Shown piece after piece: positions 16,237 to 24,558 of a stretch of DNA of 41,362 nucleotides (position 1 is its first letter; each line of letters starts with the position of its first letter). The notes below the pieces were generated by a model, which worked only from the letters and a program-made list of their open reading frames with translations, was not told where the DNA came from and did no database searches. Made by a program: the position numbers and the translations under genes. Origin of the DNA: Deltaproteobacteria bacterium (GTDB lineage: Bacteria > Myxococcota > Myxococcia > Myxococcales > JAHFDP01); contig JAHFDP010000034.1 of the NCBI GenBank assembly GCA_023248955.1, positions 1 through 41,362 of the forward strand, read 5' to 3'.

Positions 16237-18231
16237 ATGGAATCGCCGCTTCTGGTCACCTGCGCGCTGCCTTACGCCAATGGCCCGCTGCACTTCGGGC
16301 ACCTCGTGGAATCGGTGCAGGCCGATGCGCTGGTGCGTTTCCAACGGCTGCGCGGCCGCGATGTTTTGTTCGTGTGCGCCGACGACATGCACGGCACGCC
16401 GATCGAGCTCAACGCGCGCAAGCAAGGCATCGCACCGGAACAGTTCGTCGAGGCGATTCACGCTTCGCATGTTCAAGACTACGCGGCGTTCAACATCAGC
16501 TTCGACGAATTTTACAAAACACATTCACCGGAAAACGAACACTACGCGCGTCTCTTCTTCGATCGGCTCAAAGCCAGCGGGCATGTGGTCGCGCGCGATC
16601 TCGAGCAATTCTTCTGCGAAAAAGATCAGCGCTTTTTGCCGGACCGATTCGTGCGTGGCGCCTGCCCAAAATGTAGCAAGCCCGATCAGTACGGCGACGT
16701 TTGCGAAAACTGCAACTCGACTTACGCGCCGACGGAATTGAAAGATCCGCGCTGCGTGTTGTGCGCCACGACACCGGTGCGAAAAAAATCGCGCCACCAA
16801 TTCGTGCAGCTGTCGCACTTTGCCGACTACCTCGAGAAATTCGTTCACTCCGAAGCGCGGCTCCAACCGGAAGTGCGCCGCTTCGTCGATGGCTGGCTCG
16901 CGGGCGGACTCTCCGATTGGTGCATCTCGCGCGACGGTCCCTATTTCGGTTTCGAAATTCCGGGTGAAGCTGGGAAATTTTTCTATGTTTGGCTCGACGC
17001 GCCGATTGGCTATCTCTCCTCGACGGTGCACAGAGTCGGTGATGACGTCGCGCTGAAAAAATATTGGTCCGCCGATTCCGGCGCCGACATCTGGCACTTC
17101 ATCGGCAAGGACATCATCTATTTTCACACGCTCTTCTGGCCGGCCATGTTGCACGCCGCGAAGTTGCGCGAGCCCGCGCGCGTCTTCGTGCACGGCATGC
17201 TGACGGTGAACGGCGAAAAGATGTCCAAGTCGCGCGGAACGTTCATCAATGCCAGCGACTACGTGCGCGCGGGATTCGATCCGGAACATCTGCGCTACTA
17301 CTTGGCCTCGCTGCTCGGTCCATCGCCTGAGGACATCGATTTTTCGCTGGCGGGATTTCGCGATCGCATCAACGGCGAGCTGAACAACAACCTCGGGAAT
17401 TTCTGCAATCGCGCGCTGAAATTCGTAGCGCAGAATTTCGAAGGGCGGTTGGCGGAGTCGTTTGATTCAGACGCCGACGCGCAGAGTCTAAAAAAACAGG
17501 TGTATGACATTTTTGATCATGTGTCATACAAATACGAAAAACTAGATTTGAAGGGTGCGATGGAAGCGCTGCGCGACATTGGCATCGCGGGTAATGGCTA
17601 CCTGCAGAAGCGCGCGCCATGGTCGCTCATCAAGACCGACCGCGTCGCTGCGCACCAGGCGGTTTCGCTTGCGGCCGACGTGGCCAAGCTCATCTGCATC
17701 GGCCTCACTCCGATCGTACCGAAGCTGGCCGACGAGTTGCGACGGCAACTTGGAATCGATCGTCCGCTGAATTGGGCCGACCGAGAGCTCGATCTGCGCG
17801 GCGCGCGCATCGGCGAACCGAAAGCGCTGACGACGCAGATCGAAGCGGGCACGCTCGAGAAACTCATTGCTGCGCCAACAGCCTCCGTTGCGCCAACGGT
17901 TCCCGAAATCGATTACGCCCAATTTGAATCGCTCGATCTGCGCTGCGGACTCATTGTCGCCGCAGAGCGCGTTCCGAAGGCGGACAAGCTGCTCAAGCTC
18001 TCTGTCGATCTCGGCGATGCCGCGCCACGTACCATCGCCGCAGGCATCGCAGCAGCATATGAACCAGCCGCGCTCGTCGGAAAACGCGTCGTTGTCGTCG
18101 CCAATTTGAAAGCGCGCGCCATTCGCGGAATCGAATCACGCGGCATGTTGCTCGCTGCCAGCGGCGGCGCGGGCGGCCTCGCCCTCGCGGAATTGCCCAA
18201 TGACGTCGCGCCAGGATCGAAGGTGAAGTGA
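16237..18231 (+). CDS. metG: Methionyl-tRNA synthetase
   Basis: 664 residues, class I aminoacyl-tRNA synthetase charging tRNA-Met in the cytoplasm. The HIGH-type motif is PLHFGHL near residue 16 in CALPYANGPLHFGHLVESVQ. A zinc knuckle CPKC...CENC lies near residues 143-160, and a second, half-preserved pair (CVLC) follows. The KMSKS loop is GEKMSKSRGTF near residue 327. The anticodon-binding helical domain has NNNLGNFCNRALKF. The C-terminal 105 residues are an OB-fold tRNA-binding/dimerisation domain (DLRCGLIVAAERVPKADKLL). The ATG at 16237 leads directly to the catalytic strand; no strong ribosome site precedes it. The holB, metG, tatD neighbourhood is common in bacteria. Confidence 0.97.
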   Translation: MESPLLVTCALPYANGPLHFGHLVESVQADALVRFQRLRGRDVLFVCADDMHGTPIELNARKQGIAPEQFVEAIHASHVQDYAAFNISFDEFYKTHSPENEHYARLFFDRLKASGHVVARDLEQFFCEKDQRFLPDRFVRGACPKCSKPDQYGDVCENCNSTYAPTELKDPRCVLCATTPVRKKSRHQFVQLSHFADYLEKFVHSEARLQPEVRRFVDGWLAGGLSDWCISRDGPYFGFEIPGEAGKFFYVWLDAPIGYLSSTVHRVGDDVALKKYWSADSGADIWHFIGKDIIYFHTLFWPAMLHAAKLREPARVFVHGMLTVNGEKMSKSRGTFINASDYVRAGFDPEHLRYYLASLLGPSPEDIDFSLAGFRDRINGELNNNLGNFCNRALKFVAQNFEGRLAESFDSDADAQSLKKQVYDIFDHVSYKYEKLDLKGAMEALRDIGIAGNGYLQKRAPWSLIKTDRVAAHQAVSLAADVAKLICIGLTPIVPKLADELRRQLGIDRPLNWADRELDLRGARIGEPKALTTQIEAGTLEKLIAAPTASVAPTVPEIDYAQFESLDLRCGLIVAAERVPKADKLLKLSVDLGDAAPRTIAAGIAAAYEPAALVGKRVVVVANLKARAIRGIESRGMLLAASGGAGGLALAELPNDVAPGSKVK

Positions 18232-18349
18232 TGAGGCTGGACCGGCATATCGACGCCGCGAACGACGGCAGGAGAGAGCCCGGTGGAGGAGCCAGGCCGG
18301 CTTCGCCGGATGGCGGAGGGGGAGAGGTCCCCCTCTCTGGAGACAAGTG
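18232..18349. repeat. Non-coding spacer with two hairpins
   Basis: 118 bp between metG and the HEAT gene. It holds CCGGC, loop TTC, GCCGG (18297-18309) and GGGGGA, loop GAGG, TCCCCC (18318-18333). The spacer looks like another dispersed palindromic intergenic element rather than a classical terminator, because no T run follows. The GGAGAC just after it serves as the ribosome site of the next gene. Confidence 0.5.
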
Positions 18350-19393
18350 ATGGGATTGTTTTCGAAACTATTCGGTGGCAACGCTTCGAAGCCCGAAGAC
18401 TCGGTTTCCGAGATGGATGTCAGTGTCTCCGTCGCCGAACTTTCTGCGGCGCTTGAGTCTTCGAACGGCGGTCTACGAATAGATGCGCTGGCGATGCTCT
18501 CCGAGCGCGCAAGAGAATCGGGCGATGCGGAAGCCATCGAGGCCATCGCCGCGCATTGGCCCAAACTGCTCACAGATTCCGAAGAGCTCGTTCGCCAGCG
18601 CGCGCTTTCGTTGACGGCGATCGTGCCCGCGTCCGCCGATCGTGAATCCGCCCTGCTGCCGCTGCTCGACGATTCCGTTGCCGCGGTGCGCACCGCCGCT
18701 GTGTGGGCGGTTGCTCGCGCTTCGAAATCGCCGTCGCCAATTCTTGTCGCGCATCTTCACGACCCGTCGCCGCAAACGCGCTTCGCCGTGGCCGCGGCGT
18801 TGGCGCAGCTCGGGGATTCATCTGGTTTCGAGGAGCTCGCACTCGCCCTCGACGAACCAGCCGCGCGGCTCGAAGCGTTGCAAGCGCTCGGCAATCTCGG
18901 TGATGCGCGTGCGTTGGCGCCGCTGACCGCGCTCTTCGAACGGACGATGCTGGACGAAATGGATCGCGTGCAATGCGCCGGCGCGCTAGCGCGGTTGGGC
19001 GATTCGGCCGGCAAGGAGCATCTGCTGCGCGCGCTCGAAGAGAACGGTGAGTCCGCGCCGTTTGCCGCGGGATGGGCGGGTGATCTCGGAATTCTCGAAG
19101 CGGTTCCGCTCCTGGAAGCGTTGGCCGACGAGGTGGAGTCTCCGGCGCGCGGTGCGTCGCTACACGCGCTCGGTGCGCTGCGTGCGCCGGGTGCCGAGGC
19201 ACGACTGCTTCGCGTGCTATCTTCTGATGACGGAGAAGAATCGGCGGCGCGCCTCGATGCCGCGGAAGGTCTTGCGCTCATCGGAACGCCAACCGCACGC
19301 AGTGCCCTTGAGGAAGCCGCCGGCCGTACCCAGGACGACGAAGTTCGAGCGGGCCTAGAAGACATCTTGAGCGAACTCGAAAAAGTTTCTTAA
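18350..19393 (+). CDS. HEAT-repeat protein
   Basis: 347 residues from the ATG at 18350 (a GTG one codon upstream is possible), with GGAGAC just before. After a short N-terminus (GLFSKLFGGNASKPEDS) it consists of tandem HEAT/PBS-lyase-like helical pairs: LESSNGGLRIDALAMLSERA, LVRQRALSLTAIV, AVRTAAVWAVARAS, QTRFAVAAALAQLGDSSGFE, ARLEALQALGNLGDARALAP and others through AARLDAAEGLALIG. Such alpha-solenoids are protein-binding scaffolds; there is no signal peptide or catalytic motif. It lies between metG and tatD and may share their transcript, but a cloverleaf repeat separates it from tatD. Its partner is unknown. Confidence 0.88.
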   Translation: MGLFSKLFGGNASKPEDSVSEMDVSVSVAELSAALESSNGGLRIDALAMLSERARESGDAEAIEAIAAHWPKLLTDSEELVRQRALSLTAIVPASADRESALLPLLDDSVAAVRTAAVWAVARASKSPSPILVAHLHDPSPQTRFAVAAALAQLGDSSGFEELALALDEPAARLEALQALGNLGDARALAPLTALFERTMLDEMDRVQCAGALARLGDSAGKEHLLRALEENGESAPFAAGWAGDLGILEAVPLLEALADEVESPARGASLHALGALRAPGAEARLLRVLSSDDGEESAARLDAAEGLALIGTPTARSALEEAAGRTQDDEVRAGLEDILSELEKVS

Positions 19394-19402
19394 AGTTCGG
19401 TC

Positions 19403-19499
19403 CGTCATGGCCGGGCTTGACCCGGCCATCCACGAGGATTTCGATGCACGTGGATGGCCTCCCCGGGCTTGACCCGGGGATCGGCGGCCGGCCATGACG
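19403..19499. repeat. Nested palindrome able to fold as a cloverleaf
   Basis: Outer arms CGTCATGGCCGG (19403-19414) and CCGGCCATGACG (19488-19499) are perfectly complementary over 12 bp. Inside are three hairpins: GGCCGGG, loop CTTGA, CCCGGCC; then CCATCCACG paired with CGTGGATGG; then CCCCGGG, loop CTTGA, CCCGGGG. The first and outer stems share bases, so alternative folds compete. The element sits between the HEAT and tatD genes. Related CCGGGCTTGACCCGG palindromes are, from memory, frequent in alphaproteobacterial intergenic regions. Confidence 0.8.
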
Positions 19500-19540
19500 A
19501 CTGGTGGGCCGGACTGAACGGATACAAAAAGGAATTGAAA

Positions 19541-20380
19541 ATGGCGCTCGTTGATTCGCACGCGCATCTCGATTTCGAAGACTTCGCCGGCGATCGTCGC
19601 CATGCAGTGCTGGCGCGGTCGCGCGCGGCCGGTGTCACGCATTGCGTGCTGATCGGACTCTGGCGGAAAGAGGCAGGGCTCGCTTCCTGCCGCGCCACGG
19701 TGGAGATGGCCGCCAGCGATCCGTCTTATTTTTCGGCGACGGTCGGCGTTCATCCGCACGAAGCCGCGCTCGCACCAACGGCCGATCTCGACGGACTCGC
19801 GGCGTTGGCCGCCGATCCGCGCGTGCGCGCTGTTGGCGAGTGCGGGCTCGACTACCACTACGATCATGCGCCGCGCGAAACGCAGCGGACGGTCTTTGCG
19901 CGGCAGCTCGATCTCGCGGTGGCGGTGGACAAACCGATCGTCGTGCACACACGCGAAGCGGACGCGGACACGTCGGCACTGCTGGCAGCACAGTCGCGCG
20001 CGCGCGGCGTCATTCACTGCTTTACCGGCGATTCCACTGCCGTACGGGCGTATCTCGATCGCGGATTATTTATTTCGCTCTCGGGCGTGGTGACGTTCAA
20101 GAACGCAGAGGCGTTGCGCGCCGCCGCGAAGCTCGTGCCGCTCGATCGCTTGCTCGTGGAAACGGACTGCCCGTTTTTGGCGCCGGTTCCGCATCGCGGA
20201 AAATCCAACGAGCCGGCGCTCGTCGTGCACACACTTTTCGCCGTCGCGGAATTGAAGGGTGTTGCGCAGGAGTTACTTGCGCAGAAAACGGCGGAGAACG
20301 CGCGCGAAATTTTCGGACTGCCCGAGTCAAGTGTTGCCGACGGTCCCGTGCCGACGTGTCCCTTTTGCGCAGCTGCATAA
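19541..20380 (+). CDS. tatD: TatD-family metal-dependent hydrolase (DNase)
   Basis: 279 residues from the ATG at 19541, chosen because AAAAAGGA lies upstream and the conserved VDSHAHLDFEDF begins at once; a longer frame would be translated through the repeat element. Metal ligands are visible: HAH at residues 7-9, the Glu in GECGLDYHYDH near 103, His in VVHTREAD near 137, His in HCFTGD near 162, and Asp in ETDCPFLAP near 213. TatD enzymes are TIM-barrel 3'-5' exonucleases involved in DNA repair, and some family members act on D-aminoacyl-tRNA. The C-terminus carries an unusual extra tail ending CPFCAAA. Confidence 0.92.
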   Translation: MALVDSHAHLDFEDFAGDRRHAVLARSRAAGVTHCVLIGLWRKEAGLASCRATVEMAASDPSYFSATVGVHPHEAALAPTADLDGLAALAADPRVRAVGECGLDYHYDHAPRETQRTVFARQLDLAVAVDKPIVVHTREADADTSALLAAQSRARGVIHCFTGDSTAVRAYLDRGLFISLSGVVTFKNAEALRAAAKLVPLDRLLVETDCPFLAPVPHRGKSNEPALVVHTLFAVAELKGVAQELLAQKTAENAREIFGLPESSVADGPVPTCPFCAAA

Positions 20381-20410
20381 ATTTCTTTAGAAACCCTCAA
20401 GGAGAAAACA

Positions 20411-20683
20411 ATGAAAAACGTCATTTTCGCTCTGGCTGCATCGCTGGCGTTCGCCGGATCCGCGCTGGCGAAGGAAACGAAGACCACGCTGAAGGTGACC
20501 GGTTGGCACTGCGCGGGTTGCGCGGGCAAGACGGAAGCGTCGCTCAAGAAAGTAAGCGGCGTGACTTCAGTAACCACCAACAAGAAATCGGGGACCGCCA
20601 TCATCGAATTCGACGATGCGAAAGTTCAGGTCGCGGATCTCGAGAAGGTCATCGTCGATGAAGGCTTTGCCGTCGCGAAATAG
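20411..20683 (+). CDS. Periplasmic heavy-metal-associated (HMA) domain protein, MerP-like
   Basis: 90 residues. Signal peptide KNVIFALAASLAFAGSALA is followed by a single HMA domain: TLKVTGWHCAGCAGKTEASL with the metal-binding CxxC, then VSGVTSVTTNKKSGTAIIEF and a final helix-strand. The fold binds soft metal ions such as copper or mercury between the two cysteines. The ribosome site AAGGAG lies eight bases before the ATG. No metal efflux ATPase or mer genes are nearby, so it stands alone 30 bp after tatD. The substrate metal cannot be told from sequence, but the exported MerP-like architecture is clear. Confidence 0.9.
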   Translation: MKNVIFALAASLAFAGSALAKETKTTLKVTGWHCAGCAGKTEASLKKVSGVTSVTTNKKSGTAIIEFDDAKVQVADLEKVIVDEGFAVAK

Positions 20684-20695
20684 CTCAAGCGGCGT

Positions 20696-21433
20696 CTAGC
20701 TTTCCCAGCCAGCCCATTCGTCGGCTGGCTCCGCTTCGGGACGTTCGCCTTCTTTGGCCTGCCAACGCTCGTCCCACTTGGCGATGGTCCATCCGCGCCG
20801 CCGGGCCTCGGCGCGAAAGCGCGTTTTGGGATTGACCACCGTGGCGTGTTCCACCTCTTCGAACAGCGGCACGTCGGCGACGCTGTCCGAGTAGACGTAG
20901 CTCTTCATAAGATCCAGCCCCACGCGGCGCGCCACATCCCTCACGTGCTCGCGTTTGCCTTCGCGAAACACCAGCGGCATCAAGAGCTCCTCGGTGTAGA
21001 CGCCTTCGCGAATCGCGGCGCGCGTTCCGAGGGACGCGTGTGCATGCAGAAACGATCCCACTTCGTCGATGATCACCTGCGGAGATCCACTCGCCATCAG
21101 CACGAAGTGTCCCGCAAGCAGATGGCGCCGTACCGCGCGCATTCCTTCGCGCGTGATGCGTTTCTTGATGTGCTGCAGAAAGCAGGCGCGCGCGTGCGCT
21201 TTGAGCTCATCGGCGCGCAGCCCCACCAGCGACCGACTCGCCAGCGCAACCATGTCCGACTCGGTGAGTTTGCCTCGTGCGTAGTCGTAGAGCGCACGCG
21301 GGAGGCGGCGTCGTGCCTCGTCTTTCATCAATCGATACGAGAAAAGGTACCAGGTGAAGATGGCGCCACAGTTGCCGTCGAGCAGCGAATCGTCGACATC
21401 GAAGACCGCGGCTGTTCGCTGGAAGGCTTCCAT
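20696..21433 (-). CDS. HAD-superfamily phosphatase, subclass IB (phosphoserine phosphatase-like)
   Basis: 245 residues. HAD motif I is AVFDVDDSLLDGN near residue 9 (nucleophile Asp and the +2 Asp). Motif II is LMASGSP near 112, the Lys of motif III is probably in FREGKREHV near 156, and motif IV is YVYSDSVADVPLFE near 175. The helical cap between motifs I and II marks the IB group, which includes phosphoserine phosphatases and related lipid or serine-type hydrolases. The C-terminus (GWTIAKWDERW...) is extended and Glu/Trp-rich. It converges with the HMA gene over 12 bp and diverges from the START gene over 126 bp. The substrate is not predictable; a missing serB could be covered, but this is speculative. 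Confidence 0.85.
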   Translation of the reverse strand: MEAFQRTAAVFDVDDSLLDGNCGAIFTWYLFSYRLMKDEARRRLPRALYDYARGKLTESDMVALASRSLVGLRADELKAHARACFLQHIKKRITREGMRAVRRHLLAGHFVLMASGSPQVIIDEVGSFLHAHASLGTRAAIREGVYTEELLMPLVFREGKREHVRDVARRVGLDLMKSYVYSDSVADVPLFEEVEHATVVNPKTRFRAEARRRGWTIAKWDERWQAKEGERPEAEPADEWAGWES

Positions 21434-21559
21434 CGCGCATCCAGTTTAACAATCAACGCTGGGCTTGTTGCAAAGAGGGCGAACGCGCCGGCGTCGGGTT
21501 GACGGGGACAGCGCCCGTTCACGAAATGGAGCCTTCGCTTCCTTCGAGGAGAAATCCAC

Positions 21560-22192
21560 ATGCGCCGCCTAATGTTCATTTTCACCGCCTTGACAATTTC
21601 GCAAGTCGCTCGTGCGGCCGTCGATCCCGCAGCAACGCCCGGCTGGGAGCAGACCAACAAAGAAGACGAGTTCATCGTCTACACGCGCGAAGCCAAGGGC
21701 GGCCTCAAGGAAGTGAAGTTGGTGGGCGACATGTCCGCGCCGCCGTCGCGCGTCTTCGCGGCCGTGGCGGATCTCGATCACTACAAGGATTTCATGCCTT
21801 ACACCGAGGAGAGCACGGTGCTGGCGCGGAGCGAGGGCGAGGTCGTTTTCTACTCGAAGATCAACGCGCCACTGGTCTCGCGCCGCGACTACGTGATCAA
21901 GTTGAAGCCGCAGCCGGGCAAGTCGGAAAACGAGACGTGGCGCTCGTCGTGGACGCTCGACACCACGCACGGTGGCGGGAAAAAAGCGCCGACGGATGAC
22001 GTGGTGCGCACGCCGCTCAACGATGGTGCGTGGACCATCACGCCGCTCGACGGCGGCAAACGCTCGCACGTGGTTTATTACCTCTATACGAACCCGGGCG
22101 GATCGCTGCCGATGTGGATTATCAATAAAGCAAATACGAAGGCGCTGCCGGATCTTTTCGCGGCAGTAAAGAAGCGCGCGGGCGCAAATTAA
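21560..22192 (+). CDS. Secreted START/SRPBCC-domain protein
   Basis: 210 residues. A signal peptide (RRLMFIFTALTISQVARA) is followed by a START-like lipid-binding fold: FIVYTREAKGGLKEVKLVGD, PPSRVFAAVADLDHYKDFMP near residue 60 and, further on, SRRDYVIKLKP and a C-terminal helix (NKANTKALPDLFAAVKKRAG). Such domains bind hydrophobic ligands; bacterial secreted members are often annotated polyketide cyclase/dehydrase-like or START. The ribosome site GAGGAG precedes the ATG. Its stop overlaps the opposite-strand stop of the next gene by 3 bp. The ligand is unknown. Confidence 0.85.
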   Translation: MRRLMFIFTALTISQVARAAVDPAATPGWEQTNKEDEFIVYTREAKGGLKEVKLVGDMSAPPSRVFAAVADLDHYKDFMPYTEESTVLARSEGEVVFYSKINAPLVSRRDYVIKLKPQPGKSENETWRSSWTLDTTHGGGKKAPTDDVVRTPLNDGAWTITPLDGGKRSHVVYYLYTNPGGSLPMWIINKANTKALPDLFAAVKKRAGAN

Positions 22193-22536
22193 GCGTCGCT
22201 CTCTTCTTCCGTCGCGGCCGCCGCTTTCGCTCCAGCCTTCTTCGCATCGTTTGCCGCCTTCTCCGCGGCTTCCGCATCCAACTCCGCCTGCGGCCGCAGC
22301 GGAATTTCGTAGCTCTGAATCCGGCCGCGCTCCTTGAGCGATCGCAGCACCGTCTCCAGCGCCAACCACGGGCTTTTGGCGTTTACCTTGACGAGCAGCG
22401 GCGACGCCTTGCGCGGAATCAGCGACACGGAATCGACCTGCCCGGAATAGACGACCACCGAAAAATTCGCCTCGAGGTCGGATTCGACGATGACCTGACA
22501 GGTGCGGCCTTCCATTGTTGCGGTGGCGGTGAGCAC
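22189..22536 (-). CDS. Hypothetical protein with Ala/Lys/Glu-rich tail
   Basis: 115 residues from a GTG at 22536, which has AGGAG at a good distance (TAGGAGAACCC before GTG); an internal ATG seven codons later is less well placed. Residues 1-75 look like a compact alpha/beta domain (GRTCQVIVESDLEANFSVVV, SPWLALETVLRSLKERGRIQ) and residues 76-115 are an acidic-basic Ala-rich disordered tail. No family is recognised. It follows the 92-residue gene by eight bases on the same strand, so the two form a small operon. Confidence 0.68.
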   Translation of the reverse strand: MLTATATMEGRTCQVIVESDLEANFSVVVYSGQVDSVSLIPRKASPLLVKVNAKSPWLALETVLRSLKERGRIQSYEIPLRPQAELDAEAAEKAANDAKKAGAKAAAATEEESDA

Positions 22537-22544
22537 GGGTTCTC

Positions 22545-22823
22545 CTAATGGTGCCGAAAATAGGCGCGGACCAATAACGCGCCAATAAGTGCCAGCGCCA
22601 TCAGCGCCAGCGTAATGAAAAAGAGCCGTCGATCATCCTCTTTATTCGCGCTAGCCATGTTGCGCAGCTCGGGCAAATCCGCCGCTCGCGTCCATCGTGC
22701 GCTAGCATCTCCGCGTCGTACCAGATCGTCGGGCGCGATCATCTTGTGCTTCCACATCGCCTGAAACTCGGCCCACGACGCGAATGTCAACTCATTGTCG
22801 CCATGCTTGACGTGAATTTTCAC
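22545..22823 (-). CDS. Small membrane protein with GYF_2-like N-terminal domain
   Basis: 92 residues. The first about 55 residues (VKHGDNELTFASWAEFQAMW, KMIAPDDLVRRGDASARWTR) resemble the GYF_2 or related short beta-alpha domain in which an aromatic-rich segment reads a requested level. A single transmembrane helix (LFFITLALMALALIGALLV) and a short basic tail follow. The GTG start has GGAG upstream. It is the first gene of a two-gene - strand operon. The function is not known; a cytoplasmic domain tethered to the inner membrane is the likely topology. Confidence 0.66.
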   Translation of the reverse strand: MKIHVKHGDNELTFASWAEFQAMWKHKMIAPDDLVRRGDASARWTRAADLPELRNMASANKEDDRRLFFITLALMALALIGALLVRAYFRHH

Positions 22824-23113
22824 CGGGCACTCCGTTTCACCTGGACCTCATACCAGTCTTGAATTGACTCGATCAAGAATCGACGGTCTGCGCAATTTGA
22901 TACGCACCGGCCATTATCAACGGCCATTATTCTTAAGAGAATTCCGTAAGCCGCATAAATGGATTCGCGTCGGGCTGCGTTAAATATGGCCCGATATGTC
23001 GCCTATTATTCAAAGATCACAGCCGCTTGTGTTCTGGAGTGAAAAGCTGGCGAGGGTGTTGCATTAGGTTCGGTTCATCAGCAGGTTGCCCCACTGCAGA
23101 AGGAGCCTCGAAA
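22824..23113. promoter_or_regulatory. AT-rich divergent intergenic region with a 10-bp direct repeat
   Basis: 290 bp with no gene seen, clearly richer in A and T than its surroundings. It separates the - strand pair from the + strand 72-residue gene, so it should carry divergent promoters. CGGCCATTAT occurs twice, 13 bp apart (22908 and 22921). TATTAT near 23004 with TTAAAT 18 bp upstream is a possible but weak sigma-70 promoter. TCGAT-CAAGA-ATCGA near 22869 is a small palindrome. None is proven. Confidence 0.45.
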
Positions 23114-23332
23114 ATGTCCGCACCCCAGCTTAGCCTTGCGAAGACCAACACGGCGCTTCCCACCGTCGCTGGCCTCGATCGTGGGGCCCGCATTCTGGCG
23201 CGGACGTTTTACAAGGACCTTCGCGAGAATGGCTACACGCCGAACCAGATCCTGGCACTCTCGACTGAGCTCATCGAGCTCATTACGCAAGAGATGCGCG
23301 AAGCGAGAGACGAGAACGAGACGATTTCGTAA
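23114..23332 (+). CDS. Small helical hypothetical protein
   Basis: 72 residues from an ATG with AAGGAG nine bases upstream; the longer in-frame extension to 23027 lacks a ribosome site. After a short flexible start, the body (ARILARTFYKDLRENGYTPN, QILALSTELIELITQEMREA) looks like two amphipathic helices linked by GYTPNQ. No family can be named with confidence, though the pattern FYKDLR.NG then a helix is reminiscent of short conserved proteins in myxobacterial genomes. It is preceded by a long AT-rich leader and followed by 200 bp before gap. It could be a regulator or a structural small protein. Confidence 0.65.
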   Translation: MSAPQLSLAKTNTALPTVAGLDRGARILARTFYKDLRENGYTPNQILALSTELIELITQEMREARDENETIS

Positions 23333-23534
23333 ACGTTGCAGACGGGACCGCGCGGTTCCCGCTCGCAAACTTCAGCGGACGATGCGTGGGTCGAGTCCGA
23401 TTTGGCGAATGTTGAAAGTTGCTGCGAAGCCAATTCCTGCGACGACGTTTCCGCCTGCGCCGGCTAGTCTCAAGCTCGCTTGACCGCTCCGTGCGCGCCG
23501 CCTAGATTCCGGCTCCTCTCAGAGGAGAAACACC

Positions 23535-24539
23535 ATGGCACGTTTTGCGATCAACGGTTTTGGCCGCATCGGCCGCAACATTCTGCGCGCCGCCGTCCAG
23601 CGCGGTGAGAAGCTCGACATCGTCGGCGTCAATGACATCGACAGCCCCAATGCGCTGGCGCACCTTTTTAAGTACGACTCGGTGCACGGCACGTTTGAGG
23701 GAACCGTCACGCACGATGAGAAATCAATCACGGTCAATGGCCAGCGCATTGAAGTCTCCGCCAAGCGCGATCCCGCGGAGCTGCCGTGGAAAGCGCTCGG
23801 CGTCGACGTGGTTCTCGAGTGCACCGGCCGTTTCACCGACCGAGCCAGCGCGGAAAAGCATCTCTCCGGGGGCGCCAAAAAAGTGCTCATCTCCGCGCCC
23901 GCCAAGGGCCAGGACCTGACGCTCGCTTACGGAATCAACCACGCCAAATATGATCCGACCAAGCATCACATCATTTCCAACGCCTCCTGCACCACCAACT
24001 GTCTGACGCCGGTGGCCAAGGTCATTCTCGAGAATTTCGGTCTCGAGAAAGGTCTCATGACAACGATTCACAGCTACACCAACGACCAGCGTATTCTCGA
24101 TTTGCCGCATGAGGATCTGCGCCGCGCACGCGCTGCTGCGCTCTCGATGATTCCCACCTCGACCGGTGCCGCCAAGGCCGTAGCCGAGGTGATTCCCGAG
24201 TTGAAAGGCAAGCTGCACGGGCTTGCCATTCGCGTGCCTACGCCCAACGTGTCGCTCATCGATCTCACTTGCAACACCACGAAAGAAGTGACGCCGGAAG
24301 CCGTGAACGCCGCGTTCAAGAAAGCCGCGGAAGGGCCGCTCAAGGGCGTGCTGCAATACAGTGAAGAGCTGACGGTATCCATTGATTATAATGGCAATCC
24401 GCACAGCGCGATTTTCGACGCGACGAACACCTATGTCGTCGAGAAGAATCTGCTCAAAGTAATGGCCTGGTACGACAACGAGTGGGGCTTTTCGAATCGT
24501 ATGGTCGACGTGGCCAAGATGATTGCATCGAAGCTTTAG
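23535..24539 (+). CDS. gap: Glyceraldehyde-3-phosphate dehydrogenase
   Basis: 334 residues, full length. It oxidises glyceraldehyde-3-phosphate to 1,3-bisphosphoglycerate with NAD and phosphate. The Rossmann start [16 protein letters not shown] is present, with the NAD-discriminating Asp in VNDIDSPN. The catalytic cysteine lies in [12 protein letters not shown] near residue 153, the catalytic His near residue 180 in [10 protein letters not shown], and the C-terminal block [15 protein letters not shown] ends the protein. The ribosome site GAGGAG precedes the ATG. The gene heads a gap-pgk-tpiA run. The 202 bp upstream hold only an imperfect GC-rich hairpin near 23344-23365 and presumably the promoter. 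Confidence 0.98.
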   Translation: MARFAINGFGRIGRNILRAAVQRGEKLDIVGVNDIDSPNALAHLFKYDSVHGTFEGTVTHDEKSITVNGQRIEVSAKRDPAELPWKALGVDVVLECTGRFTDRASAEKHLSGGAKKVLISAPAKGQDLTLAYGINHAKYDPTKHHIISNASCTTNCLTPVAKVILENFGLEKGLMTTIHSYTNDQRILDLPHEDLRRARAAALSMIPTSTGAAKAVAEVIPELKGKLHGLAIRVPTPNVSLIDLTCNTTKEVTPEAVNAAFKKAAEGPLKGVLQYSEELTVSIDYNGNPHSAIFDATNTYVVEKNLLKVMAWYDNEWGFSNRMVDVAKMIASKL

Positions 24540-24558
24540 GCCCTTCATCAATCCTGCG

